The notes beneath the pieces were generated by a model that was given only the letters and a program-made list of their open reading frames with translations, searched no databases and had not been told where the DNA came from. The position numbers and the translations under genes were made by a program. From JAUIIK01 sp963745675 (lineage in GTDB: Bacteria; Chloroflexota; Chloroflexia; Thermomicrobiales; CFX8), in assembly GCA_963745675.1 (NCBI GenBank), contig CAVUYM010000016.1, positions 62,001 through 126,000 of the forward strand: a stretch of DNA of 64,000 bases. Reading direction: 5' to 3'. Below, piece after piece: positions 49,584 to 60,343 of the stretch (positions are counted from its first letter, which is position 1; each line of letters opens with the position of its first letter).

Positions 49584-49691
49584 TGTGCCAACCAGCAACG
49601 CCGCATTCAGTGAGCCTGGCTACTCGTCCGCGCCGTAGAGCATGACTACATGCCCATATATCCGCCCCGCCTGCGCCCGTATGATGGCGAC

Positions 49692-49889
49692 ATGGAAACG
49701 ACACTATCGCTACTAACATTGAGCGCGCTTGGCTTTATCGCACTGAGCGTCGTTGGTCTGATGGCAGTAGGCAAGCTCAGGTCCCAGATCCAGAGTGACA
49801 CTGAGTCTGCGCCGCAACCAGTTGCCAGGAAAAGTACGCTCCGCAGCACCCTCGGTGGGCTGTTGGACGCCTTGGGGTCGATGTTTTAG
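49692..49889 (+). CDS. Small single-pass membrane protein
   Basis: 66 residues from ATG 49692. One hydrophobic helix (LSLLTLSALGFIALSVVGLMAV) is followed by a basic/polar tail ending LGGLLDALGSMF, possibly amphipathic. No family is recognised. The gene is short, so it may not be real, although codon use resembles the neighbours and the next gene lies 100 bases downstream. Confidence 0.4.
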   Translation: METTLSLLTLSALGFIALSVVGLMAVGKLRSQIQSDTESAPQPVARKSTLRSTLGGLLDALGSMF

Positions 49890-49994
49890 GCGCTTCGGCA
49901 AAGCAGGCGCGAAGCGGGCGAGCGGTATACTTCCCGGCGTTGTGAACGCGCTGGTCTTCACCCACTTCTTCAGACTGGCAAGCGGAAATTGATT

Positions 49995-52245
49995 ATGGCG
50001 AAGATACCGGCCTCCGTCGTAGAGAGTCCGCAGCCCGGCACAACGAATTCCATTGCCGCTAACGGAGAATCCTCAGCCCAGGGATTCAACACATTTAAGG
50101 GCGTCTTTACGCCGACTCTGCTGACCATCCTGGGCGTCATCATGTATCTGCGCGAGGGTTCGGTCGTCGGCAACGCCGGGCTTGCCGGCGCCTGGGCAAT
50201 CATCACCCTTGCATTCATCATCACCGCCTCCACGGCCCTCTCGATGGCGTCGATCACGACCAATATCCGCATTGGCGCGGGAGGTGCTTACTCGATCATC
50301 TCGCAATCGCTGGGAATCGAGGTCGGTGGAGCAATCGGTATCCCGCTCTATCTTTCTCAGGCACTGGTCGTCGCGATGTACATCTTCGGCTTCCGCTCCG
50401 GCTGGCTGTCGGTCTTCCCGAATCATCCCGCAATAGTCATCGACCTGCTTACATTCGCAGCGCTCTTCGCCATCGCGCTCATCAGCGCCGATTTCGCCTT
50501 TCGCATTCAGTATCTAATCCTGGCGATCATTGCAGGATCGCTTGTCTCTATATTTGGGACGGTCTTCACCGGGGCCATCGAATACTCGCCACACTGGTTC
50601 GGTAGCTATCCCGGTTTCCCGGAAGACGGTTTCGCTGGCAGCGGCTTCTGGATCATCTTTGCGATCTTCTTCCCTGCCGCAACCGGGATCATGGCGGGCG
50701 CAAATATGTCGGGGGATCTCGCCCGTCCACGACGTAGCATCCCTTATGGTACGTTACTTGCGATTGGTGTTTCTTTCGTCATTTACATGGTACTGGCATT
50801 GTGGCTCGCTGTCGTCGCCACGCCACAGGAACTGGTCGACAATTACACGATCATGATCGACCGTGCGCTCTGGGGACCGCTCGTCATCGCCGGACTGCTC
50901 GGCGCGACATTCTCATCCGGGCTGGCGTCCCTTGTTGGAGCGCCGAGAATTCTGCAAGCCCTCAGCGTCCACGATATTGTCCCGGTATCCAGAGTCTTTG
51001 AGCGCCGTACTCGTAGCAGGCGAGCCGCGCAACGCGCTGATCTTTACCGGATTCGTCGTCGTCGCGGGGTTGCTGCTGCGTGATCTGAACGCAATCGCTC
51101 CGTTCGTCACGCTCTTCTTTCTGATTACCTATGCCACGATCAATGTCGTTGTTCTTTTCGAGCAGAGTCTCGACCTGGTGAGCTTCCGGCCTTCGATTCG
51201 ATTGCCATTGATCGTTCCACTGGTCGGCACGGCGGGATCGATCGGAGCGATGTTCATCATCAATCCGATCTTCAGCCTTGCGGGCGTTGCCGTGGTAATC
51301 GGCTTCTACTTGCTCCTGATGCGGCAGCGTCTGCGCGCGCCCTACGGCGATCTGCGCAGTGGACTCTTCGTCGCAATTGCTGAATGGGCGGCAAAACGCG
51401 TCGCGCAGATGCCGGACACGCGCGCGCGAGCATGGAAACCCAACGTTCTGGCGGTGATCGAAGAACCCGCTGCGGGGCTCGACACCTTTGCGGTCCTCAG
51501 GGCGATCACCCACCCGCGAGGCTCGGTGCAATATGTCGGCGTCCAGAACCGCGCTGAAAAGCGTGGCTGGAGTACTCGCATGACTGTTCTCACTGAAGCC
51601 TTCCGAGATGACGACATCTTTGCCTCATGGACGGTCATTGATGCGGATAGCTTTGGACAGGGAATGGTCTCCAGCATCCAGGCATTAAGCGGCGCATTCC
51701 TTGCGCCAAATGTCGTCTTCCTGCCGATCTCATCCCTGGGTTACCAGGAGAACGACGAAGAACTACGCTATATCGCCTCGAAAGCCGCTGAGGAAGAAAT
51801 GGGATTGATCTTCTTCGCCAGTCATCCCGGCTCGCAATTGGGGAATCAACAGAAGATCAATATCTGGATTCGCGATCGTAGCCCGGCCTGGGATCTGGAA
51901 CACTGGCTTGGCAATCTCAATCTCGGGATGCTCGTCGGCTATCAGATCAGCCACAATTGGAAAGGTCAATTGCGACTGATCAGCGCCGTCGCAGACGAAG
52001 CGGAAGTCGAGAACTGCCGGGCGTTTCTGGACGAGTTGGCTGAAGTCGCTCGACTTCCAAACCCTGACATCTTCGTAACCGACGGCTCGTTCGCCGACCT
52101 GCTCGACAACGCCCCGCCGGCTGACCTCAACATCTTCGGTCTCGGTCCACAATTCAATCTCACCCAGAGCACCGAACTGGCCGAACATCTCGGCGCGACC
52201 TGCTTGTTCATCCGTGACTCCGGCACAGAGAGCGCTCTAGCGTGA
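49995..52245 (+). CDS. APC-superfamily permease, cation-chloride cotransporter-like, one-base frameshift
   Basis: About 750 residues. The opening FKGVFTPTLLTILGVIMYLR and EGSVVGNAGLAGAWAI is the signature of SLC12-type cation-chloride cotransporters, and FPAATGIMAGANMSGDLARP matches the family's conserved helix 6 loop. About 12 membrane helices are followed by a large soluble C-terminal domain from about 51400 (WKPNVLAVIEEPAAG and GMLVGYQISHNW), as in prokaryotic NKCC-like proteins. The frame changes near 51000. The start may be ATG 49995 or TTG 49989. The family couples chloride with sodium/potassium or amino acids; the ions carried here are unknown. Confidence 0.85.
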
Positions 52246-52375
52246 TGAAGGAACTAGAAAGATTCCGTCTATGGGGCATCGGAAGAAAACAGATTGTCAG
52301 GCCGCGTCCCGGCGACACGAGGAATTAAATTCCTACCGATTTGATCTCAGTAATACTGACCTCCACTTCGAGGCC

Positions 52376-52879
52376 TTACGCCCCCATTTCGCCGAACCGG
52401 AACGTATACATGCGGTCCGCGTCAATACGAGCGTAAGCGGCCCCGTCGCCCCAGTTGCGCCACTCTTCGCCGTAAATCTCGACGCAATATTCGCAGAATT
52501 CTGCGTGCTCCGGCAGTGTCAGATCGATCATCTCCGCCCGTCCATGAACGGTGACTGAGTACTCTTCGCTGGGCGTGTGGGTCGCGCTGACGTAGGGCCG
52601 CTGGCGAATATGGCGCAAGCGTATCGATTCAGGCGACGAGCCGAACCAGAACTGGCCTCGATAGAAAATACCATCGACCGGCCCGACCAGAGGTCTACCG
52701 TCGTGAGTGACCGTCGCCAGCGCCAAGAGCGTCATGTCTTCCAGCAACTCAACCGTCTGCTCTGCCGACATACGCCGTTCCGGGGTGACGATGCTCTTCA
52801 GATGTTTCCCGGCCGTTTCGTAACTGCGGTCAAGTAGCGCCTGAAGCTGCTCCAGATCCGCCTGAGTTTCATACATCAC
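52376..52879 (-). CDS. Pyridoxamine 5'-phosphate oxidase-like (PPOX) flavin-binding protein
   Basis: 167 residues. The split-barrel core reads LLALATVTHDGRPLVGPVDG, FYRGQFWFGSSPES, RPYVSATHTPSEEYSVTVHG and MYTFRFG at the end. These are the usual FMN- or F420-binding strands of the PPOX superfamily. N-terminal helices (residues 1-45) precede the barrel. The cofactor and substrate are unknown. It is transcribed convergently with the transporter gene. Confidence 0.85.
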   Translation of the reverse strand: MMYETQADLEQLQALLDRSYETAGKHLKSIVTPERRMSAEQTVELLEDMTLLALATVTHDGRPLVGPVDGIFYRGQFWFGSSPESIRLRHIRQRPYVSATHTPSEEYSVTVHGRAEMIDLTLPEHAEFCEYCVEIYGEEWRNWGDGAAYARIDADRMYTFRFGEMGA

Positions 52880-53131
52880 GCCATCCTTCTAGACTTATCC
52901 AGTCCCGTCCGCAATCCCAGCTTATCTTCAATTGATGCCATCCTCTGTCATGGTTCAGAATACTGCGGGACGAATTTCGCAAACGACTGTAATGCCGCGC
53001 CCCGATAGGTTCAGAGCGTATCGTCACACTCCTGCAACAGTCACTGGCCGCCCTCAGTCGCGATTGACACGCTTATCCGGCTACGCTGTTCATGGACAGG
53101 GCTCAGCGTTAGATCTGACGGGAGATACAAG

Positions 53132-54034
53132 ATGATTCCAAGAATTATCGTACCACTGGACGGTTCACCTCTCGCCGAAGCTGCGCTCCCCTGGGCGCGG
53201 ACACTGGCACGTCGAGGCACAACAGAGGTCGTACTTGTTTCAGTCATCGAGATGCCAACAGAGTTTGCGGCCTGGGTTACCGCCGACCAGATCCACGAAC
53301 AGGAAGAAATGACCGGATTGATCGACGAGCGGCGTAACTACATCGAGGAGGCAGCGACCCGTCATGCCCTGGAATCCGCGACAATAGACATCCGCTTCGG
53401 AGCGCCCATCCGTGAGATCCTCGCGTGCGTGTCGGAGTCTCGACAATCTCCCGCTCTTATTTTGATGAGCACACACGGCTACGGTGGATTCAAGCGGCTG
53501 GCGTTTGGAAGCGTCGCACTCCAGATCATCCATAACTACGACGGGCCAATCATGACAGTCCGGGATGAAACACCTGTGGTCAAGCCTCGACTTGAACGAT
53601 TGCTCATACCGGTCGATGGCTCGGAATTCAGTTCCTCCGCTATTGTGCGGGCTCTACATCTGCTGGGAGAGCCTTATCCCCAATTGCACATGGTTCGGGT
53701 CTTGGGCACTCCCACCTGGGCTTTACCAGCGATCGAATACGGGCTCGTCGCGGAATTCCTGGAGGCGTCACGCGAGTGGGCCCAGGAGCAACTGGATGAA
53801 CAGAGTGGACGAGCTACTGCCGCTGGCTACGCGGTAACCACCGAACTGCGGCCACATGGCAACGTCATTGAAGAAATCATCAATGCGACGGAATCTTCCG
53901 GGTCAGATGTTATCGCCATGTGCACCCATGGGATGGGCGGTATCGGACGCATCGTTATTGGTTCGGTTGCAGACGGCGTCCTCCGTCACAGCACGCGCCC
54001 GGTATTGCTCTTGCGCCCGAACACCGATAAATAG
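53132..54034 (+). CDS. Tandem universal stress protein (two UspA domains)
   Basis: 300 residues with two UspA folds. Domain 1 (about 1-145) starts RIIVPLDGSPLAEAALPWAR and has the ATP-binding motif STHGYGGFKRLAFGS. Domain 2 (about 155-300) starts RLLIPVDGSEFSSSAIVRAL and has CTHGMGGIGRIVIGSVADG. Both have the G-x2-G-x9-G(S/T) nucleotide motif, so ATP binding is likely in both. The ATG is preceded by GGGAGATACAAG. Such tandem proteins are common in Chloroflexota and Actinobacteria and support stress survival. Confidence 0.93.
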   Translation: MIPRIIVPLDGSPLAEAALPWARTLARRGTTEVVLVSVIEMPTEFAAWVTADQIHEQEEMTGLIDERRNYIEEAATRHALESATIDIRFGAPIREILACVSESRQSPALILMSTHGYGGFKRLAFGSVALQIIHNYDGPIMTVRDETPVVKPRLERLLIPVDGSEFSSSAIVRALHLLGEPYPQLHMVRVLGTPTWALPAIEYGLVAEFLEASREWAQEQLDEQSGRATAAGYAVTTELRPHGNVIEEIINATESSGSDVIAMCTHGMGGIGRIVIGSVADGVLRHSTRPVLLLRPNTDK

Positions 54035-54054
54035 TGTTCCCGGCACGTCCCGAT

Positions 54055-55074
54055 CTAGTGGTGGTGATCACCATGTGAGTGCGTGGCCGCGTAATGGGCT
54101 GCCAGCAAATCCTCACCCCAGTCGTTCTCGTAGTCACGCAAGACGGAGTGGATGTGGTTTGCGTCGTTCTGGGTGTTGTCGTACTCGATCAGGAAGCCCG
54201 CGCCCTTGACGGCGTAGTAGTGCCCTTCTCCGCGTGCTTCCGGCCCAGCCCAGGCAAAACCTATGCTATCCAGACCACCCTGCTCGATCTTCGACCAGGC
54301 TCCGTCGCTCACCTCGTTCGTTGTTCGAGTGACGTAGTGGCGGACAAGATCGACGAGATGGCCACGTTGTACGCCTGTGAGATCGGCATAGCGGATGCCA
54401 TCCGGCGGCAGATCCGGATCGACCTTGCGGAAGTTCTCGGTCAATATGTCGTCCGGGGCGACGGCACGAACGATTGCAACAGCCTTTTGGTCATCCTCCA
54501 GACTGCCGAGCAACACCCGGGCCAGGTCTTCTTCATCCGGCAACGTCCGCAGCCCGATCTCGGGGCCGTGGCGAACTTCGGCCGGATTCGCGCCGAAGAA
54601 GAGCGGCGTCGCGGCGACGTAGTCGCGGTCGACAACAGTGAAGCTGATGCCGATGTGGTGGCCTCCGACGCGCCAGGCCCACGGCTCCGGGCTACCCGGC
54701 GTGCCGAAGACGCTGAACCAGTAGCGCTCGGAATCGCGGAGCGGCGTATTGGTCAGCCCTTCCAGCCGTTCGGCTTCCTTCAGAATCGGTTCGAGGTCGA
54801 TGATCTGGCGTGCCGTCGCATTCCCGCGCTCGCTCATGCCGGTCGCCATGAGCGCGAAGGCGAGTTCGCGCTGCGTAGCGCCCATCTCCTTGATTGGGAG
54901 GCCGTTGCGATCGATCGGCGTATAGTGCCAGAAATAGCGCTCATCACCGGCGAAGTCGAACGTCGCCTTGTCCCGTTGCTCGTCGGAGAGCCCATCGAGG
55001 AAGCGCTGGGCGGCGTCGGTCATGGCCCGTACGGTGGCCGGAGCGCGGCGGGCCTGCATCAGTTCAGTAGCCAT
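54055..55074 (-). CDS. DUF3500 family protein
   Basis: About 339 residues from ATG 55074, which follows AGGAGACGAAGAG; a longer frame opens at 55203 without ribosome binding site. The DUF3500 hallmarks are present: FDFAGDERYFWHYTPIDRNG, MGATQRELAFALMATGMSE, WAWRVGGHHIGISFTVVDRD, and a His-rich tail (HSHGDHHH). The conserved His and Asp could bind a metal. The function is unknown. The tail HSHGDHHH may bind nickel or zinc. Confidence 0.88.
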   Translation of the reverse strand: MATELMQARRAPATVRAMTDAAQRFLDGLSDEQRDKATFDFAGDERYFWHYTPIDRNGLPIKEMGATQRELAFALMATGMSERGNATARQIIDLEPILKEAERLEGLTNTPLRDSERYWFSVFGTPGSPEPWAWRVGGHHIGISFTVVDRDYVAATPLFFGANPAEVRHGPEIGLRTLPDEEDLARVLLGSLEDDQKAVAIVRAVAPDDILTENFRKVDPDLPPDGIRYADLTGVQRGHLVDLVRHYVTRTTNEVSDGAWSKIEQGGLDSIGFAWAGPEARGEGHYYAVKGAGFLIEYDNTQNDANHIHSVLRDYENDWGEDLLAAHYAATHSHGDHHH

Positions 55075-55237
55075 CTCTTCGTCTCCTGTAGTGGGTGAGC
55101 CCCGTGTCCAGATGCCGGGTTCTGCACTGTGCATCAGGCGGGCACGCGGTCCGAATCTTCTGCGAGTTGCATTCAGGCTACGGCGGGACGCTGCTGCGGT
55201 CAAGACCTCTGGACCACAGGTTCGTCTGCTGCTCCTA

Positions 55238-55787
55238 CTAATCAGCCTGGCGATTCGTCCACTCCCGATCGAGGATGGCGTAGATCTCGGTATCCCACCA
55301 ACGGTCCCGAAACCATTGGTGCTCGCGAAAGCGCGCCTCGCGCTGCATCCCGAGCTTGGTCAGACACGCACCGACCCGGCATTTTCAGCGTTGACCTCGG
55401 CCCAGATACGGTGAAGCCCGAGTTCTTCAAAGCCAAATCGAACAATCGCCGTCGCCGCCTCGGTCGCGAAACCCTGCCCCCACGCATCCGGGTTCAGCTC
55501 GTAGCCGATGTTCGCTTCGCGGTGCTCCGGCGCGTTGACCCGAATGCCGCAATTCCCGATCATCCGTCCATCGTCTTTGCGTTCGATCGCCAGCTGGAAT
55601 ACCGGCGAGAGTCTTCCTCTTGCGCCGCAATGAAACGCGAAAAAGGCCCCGAATAATTGCTTCAGCATCGTCGATTTCAGGATAGTAGCGCTGGTAACGG
55701 GGATCGCTCCAGTAAGCTGGCCATCGCCCGCCAGTCGTCCTCGCGGAACTCGCGCAGGATCAGACGTTCGGTTTCAATCTGCACCAT
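55238..55787 (-). CDS. GNAT acetyltransferase (RimJ/RimL type), several frameshifts
   Basis: About 180 residues recovered by joining frames. The ATG at 55787 gives MVQIETERLILREFREDDW. After a shift near 55715 it reads YWSDPRYQRYYPEIDD. After another near 55630 it gives GNCGIRVNAPEHREANIGYE and GQGFATEAATAIVRFGF, the acetyl-CoA-binding region. After a last shift near 55385 it ends MQREARFREHQWFRDRWWD and stops at 55238-55240. This is a typical RimJ-like N-acetyltransferase. Conserved sequence in every piece argues for base-call errors. Confidence 0.8.
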
Positions 55788-56846
55788 GCCTCATATACAA
55801 ATTGAGAACCGGATCGCGATCAGGTGACGTTAGATCTGCTAATGGATGATTGTCGTAACTGAGCGAAATAGCTACGTTGGTTGTATCCGATGCATCCGTA
55901 TCAACGTGATGGCCAGACGAGTTCACGGACTGGCAAGCGGCTGCGAGCCGATGCGGCACTCAGGCAATGCCATCGATCAATAGATTACGATCCTCCGTGC
56001 CGTCTGGCTGCAGGCACCGCATCAAGTGCCGTCATGACTTCAAGCCGAAGAATTCGCGTCCACCGGGCTAGCTATCAGTGGATCGGCGCATACGGGCGCC
56101 AAGCGTTCTCCGGGACTTGCATGATCCGACACCGATCGCACAGAGTCTCTATCGGCATCGCCGACGAACCGGACTCGTTGATCTGCATGTGCGCCTCAGA
56201 CGCTGGCAACCACCTATGACGGACTTTCCGGGACTATCTGCGAGTTGAGCCACTCGCGAGCAACGCGTATGCCCAGGTGATAGAAGCCTGCCGAACTGCA
56301 TCCAGACGATGTCGACGCCACACGCCGTCAAGATCCGTTGCACATAGATCGCCGCCGCCCCGTGGGCGACCAGATGAGAAGACAGGGCTTCTCGAACCGT
56401 GTTCTCGAACATCGTGCACGCACTAGGGGTTCCAGCAGGCACCGAAGTACAAAGCGGTATTCATCCCGAAGGGTCAACGAGGTATCGTGGATAAGTGCAA
56501 TGGTCTATCGGAATTTCGCATCGAAAGCTTGGTAGATGCTAGGCCGACAGTAGCGTTGCGCGTCACAGTCTGATCGCTCACGGGAACTTCTGTACCGATG
56601 AAGATCTCTCCACTGAGACCCACATCACGTAGGCAGTCCCTAGGAACAGAAAGAAGCCATCCACTCGAGTTCCTTATTAGCAGCATGTCCCAGAGAAAAC
56701 CAATGGCGAATCGCCGCTGAGCGATTACGCTCGAGTACGGGCTGCAGTATCAACAAACGACTCTGTGAATCTTCTCGCAATTTATCGGCCCTGGCGACGC
56801 GATGACGTCGCCGCTACAAGGGAGAGACTAGCCACATTGCCACCAC
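55788..56846. other. One-kilobase region with no supported gene
   Basis: All frames are short and lack domains, and I see no repeat array, tRNA or clear operator. It separates the lysine/arginine genes from the GNAT gene. Confidence 0.45.
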
Positions 56847-58045
<1,199 letters not shown>

Positions 58046-58878
58046 CTAGACCTCCTGGAGAACTCCGGCTGTCAGCACCGTGCCATGTCCGGCGAGCGCC
58101 CTGCTCACCGGCTGTTCGACCCTGGCATCCGCAAATACTACCGTGCCGATACCGGCTCGCACCGCTCCAACTCCGGCTTCGACCTTCTTCTGCATCCGGC
58201 CGCCAGCGGCCTCCAATGCTCGGGCAACGTCGTCATCGTCAGACGTATTGATGTGCTTGATCAGCGAATCGGGATCGTCAACGTCGTGCAGCAGTCCAGC
58301 GGTGTTCGAGAGGAAGACGAGCGCCTCGGCTCCCAGCGCCGTCGCCAGCTCCAGCGCCAGCTTGTCGCCGTCGACGTTGATCGCCACGCCTTCGTTGCTG
58401 ACCGCTGGCGGTGTCAGAACCGGCAGGTAGCCGTTGTCGAGCAACAGCTCGATCAGCGTCGTGTCGATCTCCTCGATACTGCCGGCATGGTCGCCACGCA
58501 GCACCTTCGGCTTGCCGTCTTCAACGACGCGGATCGTGCTCTTGCGCCGTCCTCGGGCTGTGCCGCCATCCATCGCACTGATCCCAACAGCGTTGACGCC
58601 TCGCTGCTGAAAGAGTTCGACGATCCGCTTGTTCGTCTGGCCAGCGTAAATCGCCATCATGTCGCTCATCGTCTGCTCATCGGAGTAGCGGCTGACCTGA
58701 CCCCGCGCCGAGGTCACATGCGTCGGCTCACGGCCCTGGCTACGGATGTATGCGTCCAGTTCGGCGTTCGCCCCATGGACCATGACGATACGTTGATCGG
58801 GCCAGAGTTGGGCCAGATCATCGACGGTTAGACTGTTGTCGATCCCGGCGCTGCCGCCGAGCTTTACGAGTATGTCAT
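58046..58878 (-). CDS. lysZ: LysW-aminoadipate/glutamate kinase (LysZ, ArgB-like)
   Basis: About 275 residues of the amino-acid kinase family. The phosphate-binding ILVKLGGSAG opens the protein and MVHGANAELDAYIRSQG, RGQVSRYSDEQTM, VLTPPAVSNEGVAINVDGD and AGIGTVVFADARVEQP follow; these match Thermus LysZ. The frame from KLGGSA has no ATG; an ATG at 58878 fits if one base is missing in ATGAC^ATACTC. That ATG sits 6 bases after the terminal G-rich arm of palindromic element copy 3, as in the other two copies. LysZ phosphorylates the side chain of LysW-linked aminoadipate or glutamate. Confidence 0.85.
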
Positions 58879-58884
58879 GAAGAT

Positions 58885-59007
58885 GCCCTCACCCCCGGCC
58901 CCTCTCCCAATCCTGGGAGAGGGGTGTAAATCTGACGGCAACCCACATTTCACCCGGTTCGGTCCCCCTTCTCCCAGCATTGGGAGAAGGGGCTAGGGGA
59001 TGAGGGC
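58885..59007. repeat. Palindromic element copy 3 upstream of lysZ
   Basis: 123 bases bounded by GCCCTCACCCCC and the inverted arm GGATGAGGGC, with inner CCTCTCCCAA/TTGGGAGA arms and GGTTCGGTCCCCCTT in the middle. On the minus strand its end GGGGGTGAGGGC lies 6 bases before the lysZ ATG. Same family as 35884-36010 and 36804-36924. Confidence 0.9.
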
Positions 59008-59020
59008 TGACCCCGGATTT

Positions 59021-59060
59021 CCTACAACCTATTCACTACAAACTACAAACTGCCTCCTAC
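59021..59060. repeat. Short repeat related to 62896-62969
   Basis: CCTACAACCT...CACTACAAACTACAAACTGCC lies directly after the argC stop (minus strand). The same words (ACTACAAACTAC, CTACAACCTAC) occur in the inverted repeat at 62896-62969. Two dispersed copies of a short element in one locus. Confidence 0.6.
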
Positions 59061-60110
59061 CTAGACCGGATGCAATCCGATAAAGTCCAGCCCCGTCGTT
59101 TCCGGGAAGCCGTGGCGGATGTTCATCGATTGGACGGCCTGGCCGGCTGCACCTTTCATCAGGTTGTCGAGAGCGGCGGTGACGACGACGCGGTTGGAGT
59201 GTGGGTCGACCTCGAAGCCGACGTCACAGAAGTTGGTGCCGGAGAGGATCTTCGGCTCCGGCGCGCGGAAGATGCCGGTGCGCTCTTTGACGATACGGAC
59301 GAAGGGCTCCTCGCCGTAAACGGTACGGTAGACGCCCCAGACATCGCGGTCGGTCAGTGCTTCCTTGGTAAAGACATGGCCGGTCGCGAGGATACCGCGG
59401 ACGGCTTCGACACCGGTGGCCGAGAAGCTGATCTTGGGCGTGTGGCCGTTGACCTGCAACTCCTGGATGATCTCGGCCGAGTGGCGGTGACCGGTCGACT
59501 TGAAAGGCCGGATGACGCCAGCGCGCTCCGGATGGTGGGTGCTGGCATTGAAGGAGCCGCCGCTACCGGAGGAGCCGGTCTTGGCCTCGATCACGACCGG
59601 CATCTCGGGATCGGCCAGCCCGCTCTGGATCATCGGGTAGAGCGCCAGGATGCTGGTCGTCGACATGCAGCCGGGGCTGGCGATGTAGTCGGCAGTCTTG
59701 ATCTCCTCGCGGTGCAACTCCGGCAGGCCGTAAACGACGTTTCCGAGCTGCTCGTGGTCTGGGTGCTCCCAGCCATACCAGGTCTGGTAGTCGTCCGGGT
59801 TGTTCAGCCGGAAGTCGGCGCTGAGATCAATCACAACGTCGGCCAGCTCAATGAACTGCTTGGCCTGTCCCGCCGAAGCGCCATGCGGCACGCAGACGAA
59901 GATCAGATCGCAAGGCTCCAGCTCATCCGGCAGCACGAACTTCAGACGCGTGTGCGAGCGCATGTTGGGATGCGCCGTCGTGACGAACTTGCCCGCCAGC
60001 GAGCGCGACGTGACCTGATGGACTTCAACTTCCGGGTGGCCGAGCAGCAGGCGGAGCAGTTCTCCTCCTGCATAGCCCGAGCCACCTACGATACTTGCCT
60101 TGAGTGTCAT
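59061..60110 (-). CDS. lysY: LysW-acyl-phosphate reductase (LysY/ArgC)
   Basis: 349 residues of the N-acetyl-gamma-glutamyl-phosphate reductase family. The NADP motif is SIVGGSGYAGGELLRLL, the catalytic Cys is in ASPGCMSTTSIL (near 150), and EAKTGSSGSGGSFN, GHRHSAEIIQEL and NFCDVGFEV follow. The GSSGSGG loop is of the LysY type, which accepts substrates bound to the LysW carrier. It reduces LysW-aminoadipyl-phosphate (lysine) or LysW-glutamyl-phosphate (arginine). It stands between lysX and lysZ, the usual order. The frame is intact. Confidence 0.9.
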   Translation of the reverse strand: MTLKASIVGGSGYAGGELLRLLLGHPEVEVHQVTSRSLAGKFVTTAHPNMRSHTRLKFVLPDELEPCDLIFVCVPHGASAGQAKQFIELADVVIDLSADFRLNNPDDYQTWYGWEHPDHEQLGNVVYGLPELHREEIKTADYIASPGCMSTTSILALYPMIQSGLADPEMPVVIEAKTGSSGSGGSFNASTHHPERAGVIRPFKSTGHRHSAEIIQELQVNGHTPKISFSATGVEAVRGILATGHVFTKEALTDRDVWGVYRTVYGEEPFVRIVKERTGIFRAPEPKILSGTNFCDVGFEVDPHSNRVVVTAALDNLMKGAAGQAVQSMNIRHGFPETTGLDFIGLHPV

Positions 60111-60190
60111 ATGTTTCTGTCTCTTCCTCGTCTGTTCTGTTTAGTGTGTGAAATCCATATTACTTGTAGGAATTTCAAGAGTCCCTTTTT

Positions 60191-60343
60191 GGCATCCCGA
60201 ATGGAGGCTTCGCGTAGTGAGGGATCTAGCCACGCGATTGTGCAGTATGGCATTGGCTCGATTGCTACACCCATCTCTCATTCGAGTTACACCAGATTTT
60301 CGCTCGTAGATCCCTCACTGCACTGCGTTCCGCTCGGGATGCC
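60191..60343. repeat. Large inverted-repeat element at the 3' end of lysX
   Basis: 153 bases. The arms GGCATCCCGA...GTGAGGGATCTA (60191-60228) and TAGATCCCTCACT...TCGGGATGCC (60307-60343) are about 80 % complementary over 37-38 bases. The design resembles a small palindromic mobile element (MITE-like). It overlaps the last 57 bases of lysX, so it has changed the C-terminus. Confidence 0.8.

Noticed and set aside
54079..55098. 339-codon plus-strand frame opposite DUF3500
   Set aside because: Antisense shadow; the minus strand encodes a conserved family.
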